From: Lineus longissimus
Taxonomy: Eukaryota > Nemertea > Pilidiophora > Heteronemertea > Lineidae
Reading direction: 5' to 3'
NCBI RefSeq assembly: GCF_910592395.1
Contig: NC_088311.1
Coordinates: 9,862,501 to 9,926,500 of the forward strand
DNA: 64,000 nucleotides
Each line of letters opens with the position of its first letter. Within the stretch, counting starts at the first letter, position 1. The position numbers and the translations under genes are program-made. Shown piece by piece: positions 35,469-47,439 of the stretch. A model generated the notes under the pieces. The model made no database searches and was not told the DNA's origin. It saw nothing but the letters and a program-made list of their open reading frames with translations.

Positions 35469-36525
35469 CGTCGTCGTCCGTCGTCCGTTAGCAGGGCACG
35501 TTTCGTAACTGTTAGAGCTATTGAGTTGAAACTTGGTACACATGTACCCTTATGTAATGACACCTTGGAGACCAAGTTTCGGTCCGATTCGTTTCATGGT
35601 TTGGCCACCAGGGGGCCAAACGTTAAAAGTGAAAATATGCAATATCTCCCTTAATAGTAGTCGGGAAATTTTGAAAAAAATATGGTAGGTACTTCTAGCA
35701 AAGGTGCATCATATATCCTCCGGGTTTTTGATTTGACCTCCTTTTCAAGGTCACAGAGGTCAAATGGTGTAAATTGGCCGTTAGGATGTAACGATGGCAC
35801 GTTTCTAAAGTGCAATGACTATTGATACCAAATTTGGTACACATTTACCCCTTAGTCAGGTGATCTCAGGGACTGAAGTTTGGTCCAATATGATTCACCA
35901 CTTGACCACCAGGGGGCAAAATCCAAAAACCTTAAAAATGTGATTATTCCTTAACTTCTTGCCCGATTGCCACCAATTTGATATCATGGGTACATCTAAC
36001 CACCATACAGTATATGTCACACAGGTTTTTAATTTGACCTTCTTGTCAAGGTCACAGAGGTCAAATGGCGTAAATTCGCTGTCAGGCCGTAACTATGGCA
36101 CGTTTCTTAACTGCAATGACTATTGATCACAAATTAAGTACACATGTACCCCTTGGTCAGGTGATCTCAGGTACCGAAGTTTGGTGCGATCTGATTTGCC
36201 GTTTGGCCTCCAGGGAGGGGGCCAAATCCTAAATTCTTCAAAATGCCATTATTCCTAGTAATGACTTGCCCGATTGGCACCAATTTTATATCATAGGTAC
36301 ATCTAATTCTAACAACCATTCAATGTGTCACCCGGGTCTTCTTTGATTTGACTTACTTTTCAAGGTCACAGAGGTCGAATGTACTGTAAATTGGCCATTT
36401 TGGGGAAATTGTAATTGCTTGGACCTACATCAAACCTAACACTACATGACACAATTACAATGCTCTTTATCCATCTTTCCTCCACATGAGGTGAGCACAA
36501 TGGCCCTGGCCATTTCATTAAGGAT
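35359..36525 (+). repeat. Large GGTGAGC-hairpin repeat element with CGT tract and three internal units
   Basis: Starts with a perfect hairpin (AGCTCACCTCT / AGAGGTGAGCT, 35359-35369 and 35374-35384), then CTTATCCCATACCGTGGCG and a CGTCGTC tract. Three diverged internal units of roughly 300 bp follow, each with GGCACGTTTC, an ACTATTGA-like motif, GGTACACATGTACCC, and a GGCCACCAGGGGGCCAAA-like stretch. The 3' end reads GAGGTGAGCACAATGGCCC. In my experience this architecture (hairpin, CGTCCGTCGTC, AACTTGGTAC-, GGTGAGC-ATGGCCCT) is common in mollusc-like genomes. I see no coding sequence, so the mechanism of spread is unclear. Confidence 0.75.
35399..35487 (+). repeat. CGT/GTC trinucleotide tract
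   Basis: Nearly uninterrupted CGT repeat inside the hairpin repeat element. It translates as poly-Arg or poly-Asp depending on the frame; these are not genes. Confidence 0.95.
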
Positions 36526-36884
36526 ATTGCTCTTGCCAATAGATGGGTTGAATTAGAATGGACACCAGGGATTTGTTAAGCGAAGGTGCAGCCAAGATCT
36601 TGAGGAGATAGGGGTACATAATAGGGTTTAGTTTGAAAGGAAGTAAGACTGATGCTGATTCAGAAACTGACTTATTTACACCGAAATATTTCAAACCGGA
36701 ATCCCAAAATCGAATTGGGGAATACGGTTCGACTCAAACCGGTTGAAACTATCAAGGCCTTGACCCCGTTTTGAGGTTGGGTCCCTATCCATGAACATTC
36801 TCCTGATGAAAATTTGGAATATACACGTGTATGTTCTCCATATGCAAAAAGGCAGCAGCCTAAAAATATCTGAAAAATAGGCCT

Positions 36885-37255
36885 CATGTGATCCGACTTG
36901 ATGCTCGCCCACATGACAGGTGCATTTCATCTCACCAGGGTCAACTCTTGGTGACATTTGTCACAGGAGGCTGTGATTCCGTTGGTGGGAGGTAGGGGGT
37001 GGAGATCAAAGGGACAACAAATCTGAATCTGATCGGATGTTCTTCTCTTATCGTTTCCTTATCTGAACTTCGATGCTTGCCTGACTCGATGCTCGCCTTA
37101 CCTGGTGCACTGCATCTCACCAGGGTCAACGCTCGGTGACATTTGTCACATGAGGCATTGATACCGTTGGTGGGGGGTAGGGGGTGGAGATCAAAGGCAC
37201 AACAAATCTGAATGTGACTCGAATGTTATTCTCTGATCGTTTCCATTTGGTTTTA
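36885..37255 (+). repeat. Tandem duplication, period about 185 bp
   Basis: Two copies. CTCACCAGGGTCAAC begins at 36931 and 37116, each followed by GGTGACATTTGTCACA, a G-rich GGTAGGGGGTGGAGATCAAA and ACAACAAATCTGAAT. The upstream GATGCTCGCC is also duplicated. Confidence 0.85.
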
Positions 37256-37259
37256 TATT

Positions 37260-37800
37260 TTGAAGTCATGTTTTTGAGGTCTATATTTTAAATAAGTCCA
37301 ACGCCTGCGAGAACGCAGGGTTTCTCGCATTCTTCGGCAATTCCCGCCCGTAGTGGAATAAGTCCTGAAGGGTTAAATAGGTAATATGGCTGTCAATTAT
37401 TGCTCCAATTGACAAAAAATGTTTTTTGAAGAGACTGCTTGCCATTTCCCCTCAACCCTGATTGTGGTTTAATTGTGCTCTTTGACCATCAGCGATGATT
37501 TAACATAACTGATGAGAGTTGTGTCTGTCGTCGCTATTTGTGTTAACGATGCAATAATTCTGCTTAATTAGACTCAGAAATGACTGAAATTAACGTAATT
37601 GTTTGGTTTTGTCAATTACTAAATTGCTTTGCTGGCATTAATTATTGGAACATATTGTTTAGGGCATTTAAGATCTTTTATAGCAAATATGTATGTCACT
37701 TACTGTTGTCTGATAGAAAAATATTATATATTTTGTCACTCGTGGTTTAGGCATAAAATACTGTCTGATGCTCCTTGACAACTTTAGTAAATTTTACAAT
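37260..37800. other. Non-coding stretch, nothing recognised
   Basis: AT-rich, no exon or repeat identified. Confidence 0.4.
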
Positions 37801-37807
37801 TAGCCAG

Positions 37808-37990
37808 GGAAGTGTGGTGACGGAGTATAGTGGAAGAGCATCCAAGTTGTGATCGGAAGTTCGGGAGTTTGAGACTCGCCGGAGTCGGTCAGTGCCTCTT
37901 GGTAATTTGAACTGGTCGAAATGGCAAAGTGTAGCCCAGGACGTGCTCTACATGACTTTTGCAAGGGGGCTGCTGCACTGACATCATCCA
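37808..37990 (+). repeat. tRNA-derived SINE head, second type
   Basis: TATAGTGGAAGAGCATCC (about 37826) looks like an A box, and GGAGTTTGAGACTCG (37864-37878) like a B box, at tRNA-like spacing. The following sequence differs from the SINE at 2.2 kb, so this would be another family or subfamily. It is not a good cloverleaf, so I do not call a tRNA gene. Confidence 0.45.
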
Positions 37991-37999
37991 AAGGTCATG

Positions 38000-39700
38000 A
38001 CTTGGCCTAAAGTGTGTCCCTGTTAAAAGAGTTATGCCATTTATAAACTTTGGTGGTCGTTTTGATGGAAATGCCACACGCCAGAGAAAATTTGTCATTG
38101 TTTGGGCAAATTTGCGGTGATTGAAATAATTCACCATCGTTTTGGTATTCTCATGTGACAATCCCAGTGCATACATACCCTAAGAAATAGCATGGGGTGA
38201 TCAGGAAATTGATACATTGACCATATTGTGTCTTGATAATGTGTGAGCATGCATGCATCCGGGGCATGCAGGTAGCATGACTGATTGGCTTTGTAAATAG
38301 GAAATATATATCGTTGAACCAACAGTAAATAAAAATGTACTCTTTTAAACATTGCACTGAGTGAAATCAGCATTGCGTCTTGTCATTGGAACTAGAAAAT
38401 ACTGGCACAGGTCACAGGTCAATTAATCTGCATCCGAATCTTAATCCCAATGCATGTCTCAATAAAATATTCCGGTGATCACAAGTTCACAAGGTTAAAA
38501 ATGATGTTTGGTATCATATAGGCCCTGGACGGGCATACACTTCTAATAACTCCTCAATCGTGTAAATGGTCCATTATTTATCATCAATTATCATTAAATG
38601 GGCAATTATGAGTAGTTTAGGAGTGAACTTCTGGTGGTCTACCAGTTTTAGAGTTTACTGATTCCCACAAGGTTTATCTTTATTGACATGTCGGCGCAGA
38701 AATTATCCCAGATGAATTTCTGTGCTTGATGAGTTTGTGCTCCAATTATACAGAAATTGATTGGCATTATTCAACAAACATGAAAATGAAATTGCACTTT
38801 TGATGAATATGTAGGCCTGTCTGCATTCCAGGGACAATTGGTCTTGTAGGGATAGGCCTTGTACCCAAGCCTATAATGAGTTAGTTCTATTGATAATGAC
38901 CAATAAAGGCCTACTTTTCGATATTAGTAATTAGAGGAGAGTCACTAGCGAGTGTTGTCTGACTACAGTATTTTTTTGCACTTACAAGTTTTAACATATC
39001 TTCTGATACACCCTGTAGAATGAGGCTGTGTCATCTTGATAAGACACTGTATCAGATAATCAGATCTCCCACCTACATTGCTACTTCTCATCAAGGATAA
39101 CGAAAACAAAGTTAAGCATTTCTGATACATTTGCCATAGTTATAAGTTCTGTGACGTTGATGACGAGGTCAATCCTCTCGCTTTACATTGTCTTTTCGGA
39201 TCTCAAATATCTTCTTTCTTGCTTCAGGTTTCCACGCTGATTCACACGATGGATTTTTAAAGTAACACTACTCACGGTCAGTTCATTGAAAGGAAATTAG
39301 GCCTGGCCTTGACCTTAGCATGTCCTGATAAGCCCTCTTCCCCCAACCACCCACTCTGGACTCAAGACCACATGCTTGTTGCTGAGAGGCAAATAGAGAT
39401 AGTCGAACTGATAACGTCAATATTTCTGAATGGTGAATGCTGGTATATTGACCTAGCGATCTATGCCTGATGTAAAGTAAATAAAAACGCCAATCAAATC
39501 GAGCATTGACCTCATAGTTTGTTGCTTTGACGTAGGCGAGGTGAAAACTCTGGAATTTGGCCGTTTCACCTTCAAATAATCGAACCTGGAATCAATGAAG
39601 TTTCTATGCAGATATTTGCCGGTGCCAATGACGTGCTGATGGCTTTTATCGAAGTCAATCATAAGGACGACACTGTCTCTGTTTTTCAAAATCTTGGACA
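38000..39700. other. Non-coding stretch, nothing recognised
   Basis: AT-rich with short chance frames only. Confidence 0.4.
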
Positions 39701-39714
39701 TCATAGTAAGCGAG

Positions 39715-39990
39715 ATTGGCTGACTGGTGTTGATATCCCCAAATTTGTACCATACTGAATGGTGTTTGATATCCCCAAATCTGCATTGCATGGGCTGACT
39801 GAAATCCCCAAATCAGTAGCAAGCTGACTGATATCCCAAGATCTGTACCAGGCTGACTTGTATTTAATACCGCCCGAATCTGTACCAGGCTGACTGATAT
39901 CCTCAAAATTTGTACCAGGCAGACTTATTAGATATCCCCAAATGTGTACTAGGCAGACTAGTTTTTGATATCCCCAAATCTGTATGGTCT
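39715..39990 (-). repeat. Degenerate minisatellite, about 30-36 bp unit
   Basis: Eight or so diverged copies of CTGACTGATATCCCCAAATC plus TGTACCAGG. Unit length varies through small insertions. The minus-strand frames repeating IWGYQ are a consequence of the repeat. Confidence 0.8.
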
Positions 39991-39999
39991 CCAATAGTA

Positions 40000-42900
40000 C
40001 ACTGAAGGAGAAGTATTCTGTAACAAATTTAGATTGAGGGACTAATCCTTTCTTATAGGGAAACTATAGGCAGCTGCTGGTGGGCCAGATGAAGTTACTG
40101 TAGAGGTTGCCCCGCAGGTGTCTCTACTATCTCACTGTAGGCCTACTAATTATGATTGTAAGTGAAAGAACTTTATTACTATGACAAAGCGAGCCAGGCC
40201 CAGTTTCTGGGGTCAACTTGAGACCACTAACTCAACCCCTGGCACCTGCCTGTAGACCCTCTGCAATCAAATTGATCAAGGGGAGTATGAGTCAGGAAAC
40301 CATCCTATTTTCGGGCCATAGCTAGAGGGGCAGGGTCAGGCAGATGTTTGCTGACTTTCAGACGGATGGAGACCAGAAGAGGAGTTTGCCCCTCCCCCCA
40401 TGACCAATATAAGGCTATCTACAAGCCCGCCTTATGGACAAGGCAAACCCTGTATAATTTCGTGCACTTGCTGAACAGTTCATGCAAGCAGGTGCCGTGT
40501 CTCCAGCCTGGCTGTACCAATTCCTTGATAGTGGCCTGTTCAAGTGGCCCGAGCTGTTGCAAGTTAGACCCGTGAATCAGCCAATACACCTGCTAAAGAT
40601 CCCAAAACTGATATCAACATGGTCGCCTTTGATGGTGGCGATAAATACCAGTACTTGCACCAATTGGATTTTGAATTATCAAAGCTGTCAACATAATTAC
40701 ACCAATTAATGGAACTATTCATGTAAAGTTCAGTTATTTTATCATACAGATCTGATGTTAATTATGTTAAAACATGATAAAAAGAGTGATAAAATGGCCA
40801 GGAAAACATCATGCCTATGATATAAATTCTCAGATCCGTACCGAACTTGAAGCAAGGTTTGATTTGACTGTGATTTCCCTCCTGAATCCTGAATGTCACA
40901 GAAAAAGAAGACAACTATTTCTTCACACATTTCGATTAAGGACAAAATGTAGTGTTTTTATCAATGAAATCAAAGGGTACAAAAGTCAACCTCGTCCTCC
41001 TTACTAGTAGTAAGTAGAAGGGTCTTCATGATGAGGACTGCACTCTTGGGAACAATGTCTTTGAAAAACTGTAAAGGTTTTTCTGCCAATACAAATATCC
41101 ACCCAGTGTAGAGGTTTTTCGGTAAAATGAAAAGCCCCTCATGGGTTTTGAGTTTCTGAAGAACTGTTATGAGCTTCTCAATAGCTGAAAAACATTTATT
41201 TCTAAGAGTGCGCCAAATAATTTAACTGTGAATTTGTTTGCACCAAGTATCACTCTCATTAAGTCGCCTATCTCCCACAAACATCTCAATCTCGAGCCCT
41301 AAGGATCATCTGCTAATAATCTCTATCCTAATATAGATTTTATGGCTTATAAACCTCATATTGGCAACATTATGACATCGTCACTTGCCGCGCGCGTGGC
41401 GAGAGTTCCTCGTAACATTTGACTAATCAAACTGACGACGATTAGCGAATACTTGAAAGTCGCTGTTACTTCCGCCGGGCGCTGTATGACCTATAAATGA
41501 ACCGAACTTGCGGATCAGAAGGAGTCTAAATTTATCATTTCATTTCATGGTCTATGATTCATGGCTTAACCATTAGAGCGATGTTACAGGGTTCAAATAT
41601 TACTCGATTGGCTAATCTGACTCCAATTGCCCTGTCATCAGTTCTCGGTTGCACCTGTCATGGGCAGCCCACTTCATATTGACGGGCGGGTTTTGGGTGA
41701 TCAGATGTGATACCCTTTCCTTTTCATGGGATTTTGAATTAGGCGGCCCCATGTGTGCAGAGGGCTTTTGAGCGAGAAAGGATTTTATCGATCTGGAGCT
41801 GAGATGAACTTGAGTAAATATAGACAGACTGACCAGCCTCTCTGAACCAACACAGAACACTGATGCGTACCCTTGTGAAAATCAGCACCACCTTTCGGAT
41901 GGCGATACCCTACTGATAATGGTATGATATTGTTATTTTGTCTCAAGGAAAAAGTTGAAAATACACCTCCAAATTATTGGCAGGGAATTTGAGTCCCTGA
42001 GCGCAGGCTGCGAAATTTCAGTCAGCTGAATTTTGGGGGTGGCGCATGAGGCCTTTCCCCCTAGAAGCTACTAACTACTTCTAAATTTAGCTTTCAGCTG
42101 CCCAGGAAAGTCATTTTTGGTCGATTTGGTAGTCTGGGTTGGACTGCACCCCATTTCCAAAAACTTCTGGATCCATCACTGAAGTTGATGGCTTTTGCAT
42201 TTGCTTTAGCTTCCGACTTGGGCTAATACGTTTCATAATAAAGATCAATAAAGTCTATTCCGACTTTTTGCTTTAGGCCTTTTCTAATGAACAATATGAA
42301 ACTGGTGTTGTTGTTGACAAAAAAATCAAAGGGCAATGACATTATCGACAACCACAACCTTGAGGGTCATTCCAGCATCTCAGGGTCATGAAATCAGCAC
42401 CCCTCCCCGGAAGTCAGCTGCGAACAAACACGGCAATTTGGGGGGACCGAGCCCGGTTGATTACTATAACCATAAAACTGAATCCTAAGGTCACAAATTT
42501 GAGAAGTGCAGTGGCACACGAGTCCAACCTTGTAATTAAATCACCGTGCAATTACCCAACCTGAATAGCACCCGCTTTGACGAGCTGAGTGCACAGGTTC
42601 GGCGGGGCCATGCCAGATGGCAGCCAACCTTACGTTCGCTCAAGGCTTCGGATTTCCTTCCCTGGCATCTTAAAAACACTTCATATCTCGGCATATCCAT
42701 TAGAAAAACAATAACGTAAAATTTTGCCACGTGCTGCCCCACCCGAATAATTAATTGGTGGCTATTGAGAGAATGTTCAGGAGTTTTTCCCATCAAATCA
42801 CATAGCTGGGATTCTTGGACTATTCGTTATAATTGGACACGAGTAATTCACTAATCGTTATGCTGGCCGTTCTGGCGATGATTAGAGGGATTCGCTGTCG

Positions 42901-43900
42901 CGTACTGGTGCGTCGTGACCACAGGTGATGTGTTCAGGGGCGCACTAGGGGACCTTATGTTCGGTTCCCATGGATGACTCAAGCACTCCTGAGATTTGCT
43001 GCGTTATCCTTTTCGTCAAAAGTACCACATGATCAAAGACGGGGGAGGGGGTCACTTGGATTCTTGCAGCAACACTGCCAGTGGTGAATTGACCAATTGG
43101 GTTACTAACAATAACTTATAAAGATATTTTGTGCATCTTGACACACAAGGCTCTGAGATCGCAACATCCGGTTGTGATATGGAATATGCTTAAAAATTTG
43201 AAGAGAATTTGAGAAGCTAATTCAAAACGTGTATTGCTGAACTGAAGGATGGACTTTTCAGAGGTGGATTCGAGGGGCAAGGCACCCCCCCCCCGCCCTC
43301 ATATCAGAAAAAGCTTTCAAATTGACAAGAAAAATGAGTGCTAAGTATCTTTCTTTTAATCCAGAAGCTGCCCCATTTTATATTTTAAATATTGATAAAA
43401 CAGATATCACCTTTTCATTAATCATGGCATTGGTTTTAAGATTTAACAAAAGGTGGCATGAACTATTGTTTAAAATTTGCACCACCATGCTGCATCATTT
43501 CAAAGTGAAGCCTGGGGCCAGGTTTGCCTCAGGCAAGACGCTTCTCAGCATGATTGGATTGCATTGGATCATTCTGTGTAATTTACCAGCTAGTTTGATT
43601 AACCCATCCATGACTGGAATTCAGAAATTGTTGAAGATATTAAGGCCTGGGGGGGGGTTTCTTTGATTCATTATTGGAACATCATTGGTGTAGCCTAGCA
43701 CCCAAATAGCTTATAACCTTGAGCAGCTCTCTTAACTTGGTTCTGTGTTTTATGTGTCTACAAACTGCAAGCAAAATGACTGAATATAGCTGAGCTGATA
43801 AAAAAGCTTCTCCTGAGGTACAAAACAGAAAAACTGACTTCGAAGTTAGGAGAGCTTCTACCTCACACTGAGTGTACTTGCTGGACTCCCTTGAACTGCT
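40000..43900. other. Non-coding stretch
   Basis: No exon recognised. A C-run lies at about 43286-43296. The region 41330-41500 is relatively CpG-rich and may be regulatory; nothing specific can be named. Confidence 0.4.
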
Positions 43901-43910
43901 ATTCACTACA

Positions 43911-44102
43911 CAGGGGTATCCGTCCTACCAAGCTGAAACAGACGAAATAGACTCTGTTGGTCATTTACAGATGTGCTCTGCAAAATATTGCGCACATGAT
44001 AATGTACAGGGGTATCCTTCCTACTAAGAGTGAAACAGACAGAATCGACTCCCTTGGTCATTTACCAAATGTGTTTTGCTTATTGCGCACACGATTATTT
44101 TT
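43911..44102 (+). repeat. Tandem duplication, period 96 bp
   Basis: CAGGGGTATCC begins at 43911 and 44007. Both copies continue with CCTAC-AAG-TGAAACAGACGA-like sequence, TTGGTCATTTAC and TATTGCGCACA. Confidence 0.85.
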
Positions 44103-44104
44103 CA

Positions 44105-44800
44105 GCGGCCAATCAATATCAATTCGTGTATAATTTGCCGATCGTCGCGCGATCAGCGCAGGGGAGGAGACGGAGCTGTCTTGACGCTGTGATCAATCTC
44201 CGCGTTTTATTGAGGTATTAGCATTTAGAACCATTAATCCATCCTACCGTGACAAGATACTCGATGCCAGTTTAACCCTATGGTGGAGCATTATTTAAGG
44301 GATACATTAAGGGTTGACCACAGGACCATTCCTGACCAGCATTTTGCAAGAACTTGAAATCCTAGAGCAAATTATAACTTCTTCAAAATGAAGTGATTTC
44401 CCATTTAAGACATGGGAGGCCGTTTTCACGAAAACAAAGAACAGGCACCCACCATTGAAATTGGCATACATCTGTTTTGAAAGAGCCTCCTAATTGCTTT
44501 TAAGGATTTCAAGTTCTTGCCAAATTGGTGGTGCCTATGGTCAGCCCTTATGTAAATGATGTTTGCAGTAACCCTTGCATCACCAGATCACAAGCCCCCA
44601 TGCAAATGTTTTGGAAACAGACCCCTGGCCTCCAGGGGATGGATGCAATTATGCAGATATTCATGGATTACTGGTTAAAGATCCTGAAATGAACTTGTCA
44701 TTAATCTGCTTGATGATCCATTGATCTTCTTTGCTTTATTGATGCTCTGATTGATCTGCGGGTTGTTTACACCTGGTCATTGATTACATCCACCTGAGGC
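44105..44800. other. Non-coding stretch
   Basis: No gene seen. Ends with the 25-base segment (from 44764) also found at 8752. Confidence 0.4.
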
Positions 44801-44802
44801 TG

Positions 44803-45948
44803 CCTGAGAAAAATCACTTGGTAAGTGGTATCATTCTCTGCAGCCGCCCTGGCCGCTTGTACTGTGATTCTCTCAAGAAGTGGTTTTGATCCTTTTTGCT
44901 TCTTTTTACCTCAGCTCTGTCCAATCTGAGGCCGGCGTAGAAGTAGAAAATGTCCCCTTTGAAAAAGTGTCTGGCCCTATTGTATTCTGACAGCCTGAGA
45001 AAAATCACTTGGTAAGTGGTATCATTCTCTGCAGCCGCCCTGGCCGCTTGTACTGTGATTCTCTCAAGAAGTGGTTTTGATCCTTTTTGCTTCTTTTTAC
45101 CTCAGCTCTGTCCAATCTGAGGCCGGCGTAGAAGTAGAAAATGTCCCCTTTGAAAAAGTGTCTGGCCCTATTGTATTCTGACAGCCTGAGAAAAATCACT
45201 TGGTAAGTGGTATCATTCACTGCAGCCGCCCTGGCTGCTTGTAACGTGATTCTCTCAAGAAGTGGTTTTGATCCTTTTTGCTTCTTTTTACCTCAGCTCT
45301 GTCCAATCTGAGGCCGGCGTAGAAGTAGAAAATGTCCCCTTTGAAAAAGTGTCTGGCCCTATTGTATTCTGACAGCCTGAGAAAAATCACTTGGTAAGTG
45401 GTATCATTCTCTGCAGCCGCCCTGGCTGCTTGTACCGTAATTCTCTCAAGAAGTGGTTTTGATCCTTTTTGCTTCTTTTTACCTCAGCTCTGTCCAATCT
45501 GAGGCCGGCGTAGAAGTAGAAAATGTCCCCTTTGAAAAAGTGTCTGGCCCTATTGTATTCTGACAGCCTGAGAAAAATCACTTGGTAAGTGGTATCATTC
45601 TCTGCAGCCGCCCTGGCTGCTTGTAACGTGATTCTCTCAAGAAGTGGTTTTGATCCTTTTTGCTTCTTTTTACCTCAGCTCTGTCCAATCTGAGGCCGGC
45701 GTAGAAGTAGAAAATGTCCCCTTTGAAAAAGTGTCTGGCCCTATTGTATTCTGACAGCCTGAGAAAAATCACTTGGTAAGTGGTATCATTCACTGCAGCC
45801 GCCCTGGCTGCTTGTACCGTGATTCTCTCAAGAAGTGGTTTTGATCCTTTTTGCTTCTTTTTGCCTCAGCTCTGTCCAATCTGAGGCCGGCGTAGAAGTA
45901 GAAAATGTCCCCTTTGAAAAAGTGTCTGGCCCTATTGTATTCTGACGG
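44803..45948. repeat. Six-copy tandem array of a 191-bp unit with splice-like junctions
   Basis: Six units start at 44803, 44994, 45185, 45376, 45567 and 45758. Units 1 and 2 are identical; the others differ at only five sites within about 32 bases, plus one site in a T-rich tract of unit 6. On the plus strand each unit has a strong donor (TTG|GTAAGT) and an acceptor with a pyrimidine tract (CTTTTTACCTCAG) bounding a 97-bp exon-like piece, but its best frame meets a stop. On the minus strand TTTTTCTCAG and GAG|GTAAAA bound an 85-bp piece; a 64-71 codon frame (LSEYNRARHFFKGDIFYFYA ...) runs through it and ends at TGA in the unit junction. I do not recognise the sequence with confidence. Confidence 0.9.
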
Positions 45949-45949
45949 C

Positions 45950-47320
45950 TCATGGTATGTGGTTCTGTAGAGGCAGTGACTGTCAATACCTCAGAGATTA
46001 AAAGCTTATAATAAAATCAATGGTTCTCCGGACATTCTATCCTAGGCCATTTCAAACTTCTGCACTAGGTTTACAGATGAGGGGCCACAACCCAGACAAA
46101 ACAAGGACTGTAACACCTGAACTAATAGCTTGATGGTCTTAAAATATTTATCATGACTACACCATGGGAACAAACATGGAATATTAGTACCCTAAGAGTA
46201 TCAGCAGAGTCAAATAACTGCCTTAGGGTTTGTAGGGTTAATGAATGGGTACACTAACAGGTCAAATAATCAATTATGACTTCATGAAGGGTCAGTAACC
46301 CAGGAAACCCTTCTTAGGCTTAGTTAATCCCTTCGAGTGGGTCCTCCGGGCAGATTCCTGGTTAGGTTTAGTAACGCACCATCAGTAAGAGATTCAGCAG
46401 CAAAGCTAGTATAAACAGCAATATTGGTATTTACTGGATAAATGATAATAACTCATTTTTCTCAGGTAAGGGTTTGATGAAATGATGACAGCCGAATTCT
46501 TAAAGGAAGCCAGTCAAGAAATCCTTGTGAACTTGGAAGGTTTGAACGTCCCAGTCAGACATTTTAGGTGCGGTGATGATGATGTAAGCTTTCATTGACA
46601 AAAAATCTTAGATCAAGTTACAGGTAGCTGGCATCTAATCAACACTGCATCCCTTTTTGCAGGACTCCAGTCAATGAATTGCCCAAGAGGTCCCCTTTAA
46701 GTTTGGTGCTCATGTCGATGTATGGGGTTATAGGCCAGATGAATACTTCCTCTCAATAACTGCTCTTACTACGCATAGCAGTCCATACTACTATGTATAG
46801 CAGTCCAAATGAGGAGTCTGTACTCATGATTGGGTCACTTTAACTATATACATGTAGTAGTACCTCTTGATGAGGTGAGAAGTTGTAGACTTGAAGGTGC
46901 TAAGGGCTTGTTGATGCAGGTGGCTGAACCATATGTTCAGAGACCAAGTTATGTACTGAGGGCTACTGATTTCAGGTAAAGCAGCAGTAAAGGGGCTCAT
47001 ATGCTGATCATTGAGGGTGATTGACCAAGAGGAATCTTAATCGAAGATACACATACAGGGCCTGCTGGGAATGTCCAAGGCTAATGGATCCAGGATGGTG
47101 GTAATGCATCCTCCTGCCCCAACATGTCAAAACTCTGTCACCTTAAACAATCATTGAGGAGTCGCGTTGCAATCTCCGAATCCGTTTACCCATATGTGGA
47201 CGCCAAGCACTAAAGGGTTAATATGATATACAAAAAATGGTGTTGTTACATGCATGTACTTCTTTCTGTTATTATTAATTTTGATCAACAATTTGTATTC
47301 TCTTATCATGTTTTAGAATA
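45950..47320. other. Non-coding stretch, nothing recognised
   Basis: Short chance frames only; no repeat boundary found. Confidence 0.4.
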
Positions 47321-47323
47321 GTT

Positions 47324-47430
47324 ATTGATACCTCACTGTCAGTATTGGTTCTCTCACCAAACACCACTAAGGTGGCTCTACCCTCGCATGTGTTTGGTGA
47401 GACAACCTTAACCACCAGTTTGGTATCAAT
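47324..47430. repeat. Imperfect palindrome, MITE-like
   Basis: Two 41-bp arms (47324-47364 and 47390-47430) are inverted copies. The inner 13 bases TCTCACCAAACAC / GTGTTTGGTGAGA match perfectly and the outer ends share ATTGATACC. The loop is 25 bp. A related motif occurs near 7612, suggesting a dispersed family. Confidence 0.6.
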
Positions 47431-47439
47431 CTGTTAACC

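Noticed and set aside
35297-35575. Poly-Arg, poly-Asp and poly-Thr frames
   Set aside because: Translations of the CGT trinucleotide tract in different frames and strands.
37808-37880. Possible functional tRNA gene
   Set aside because: A- and B-box-like words are present but the arms do not form a convincing cloverleaf; a SINE head explains it better.
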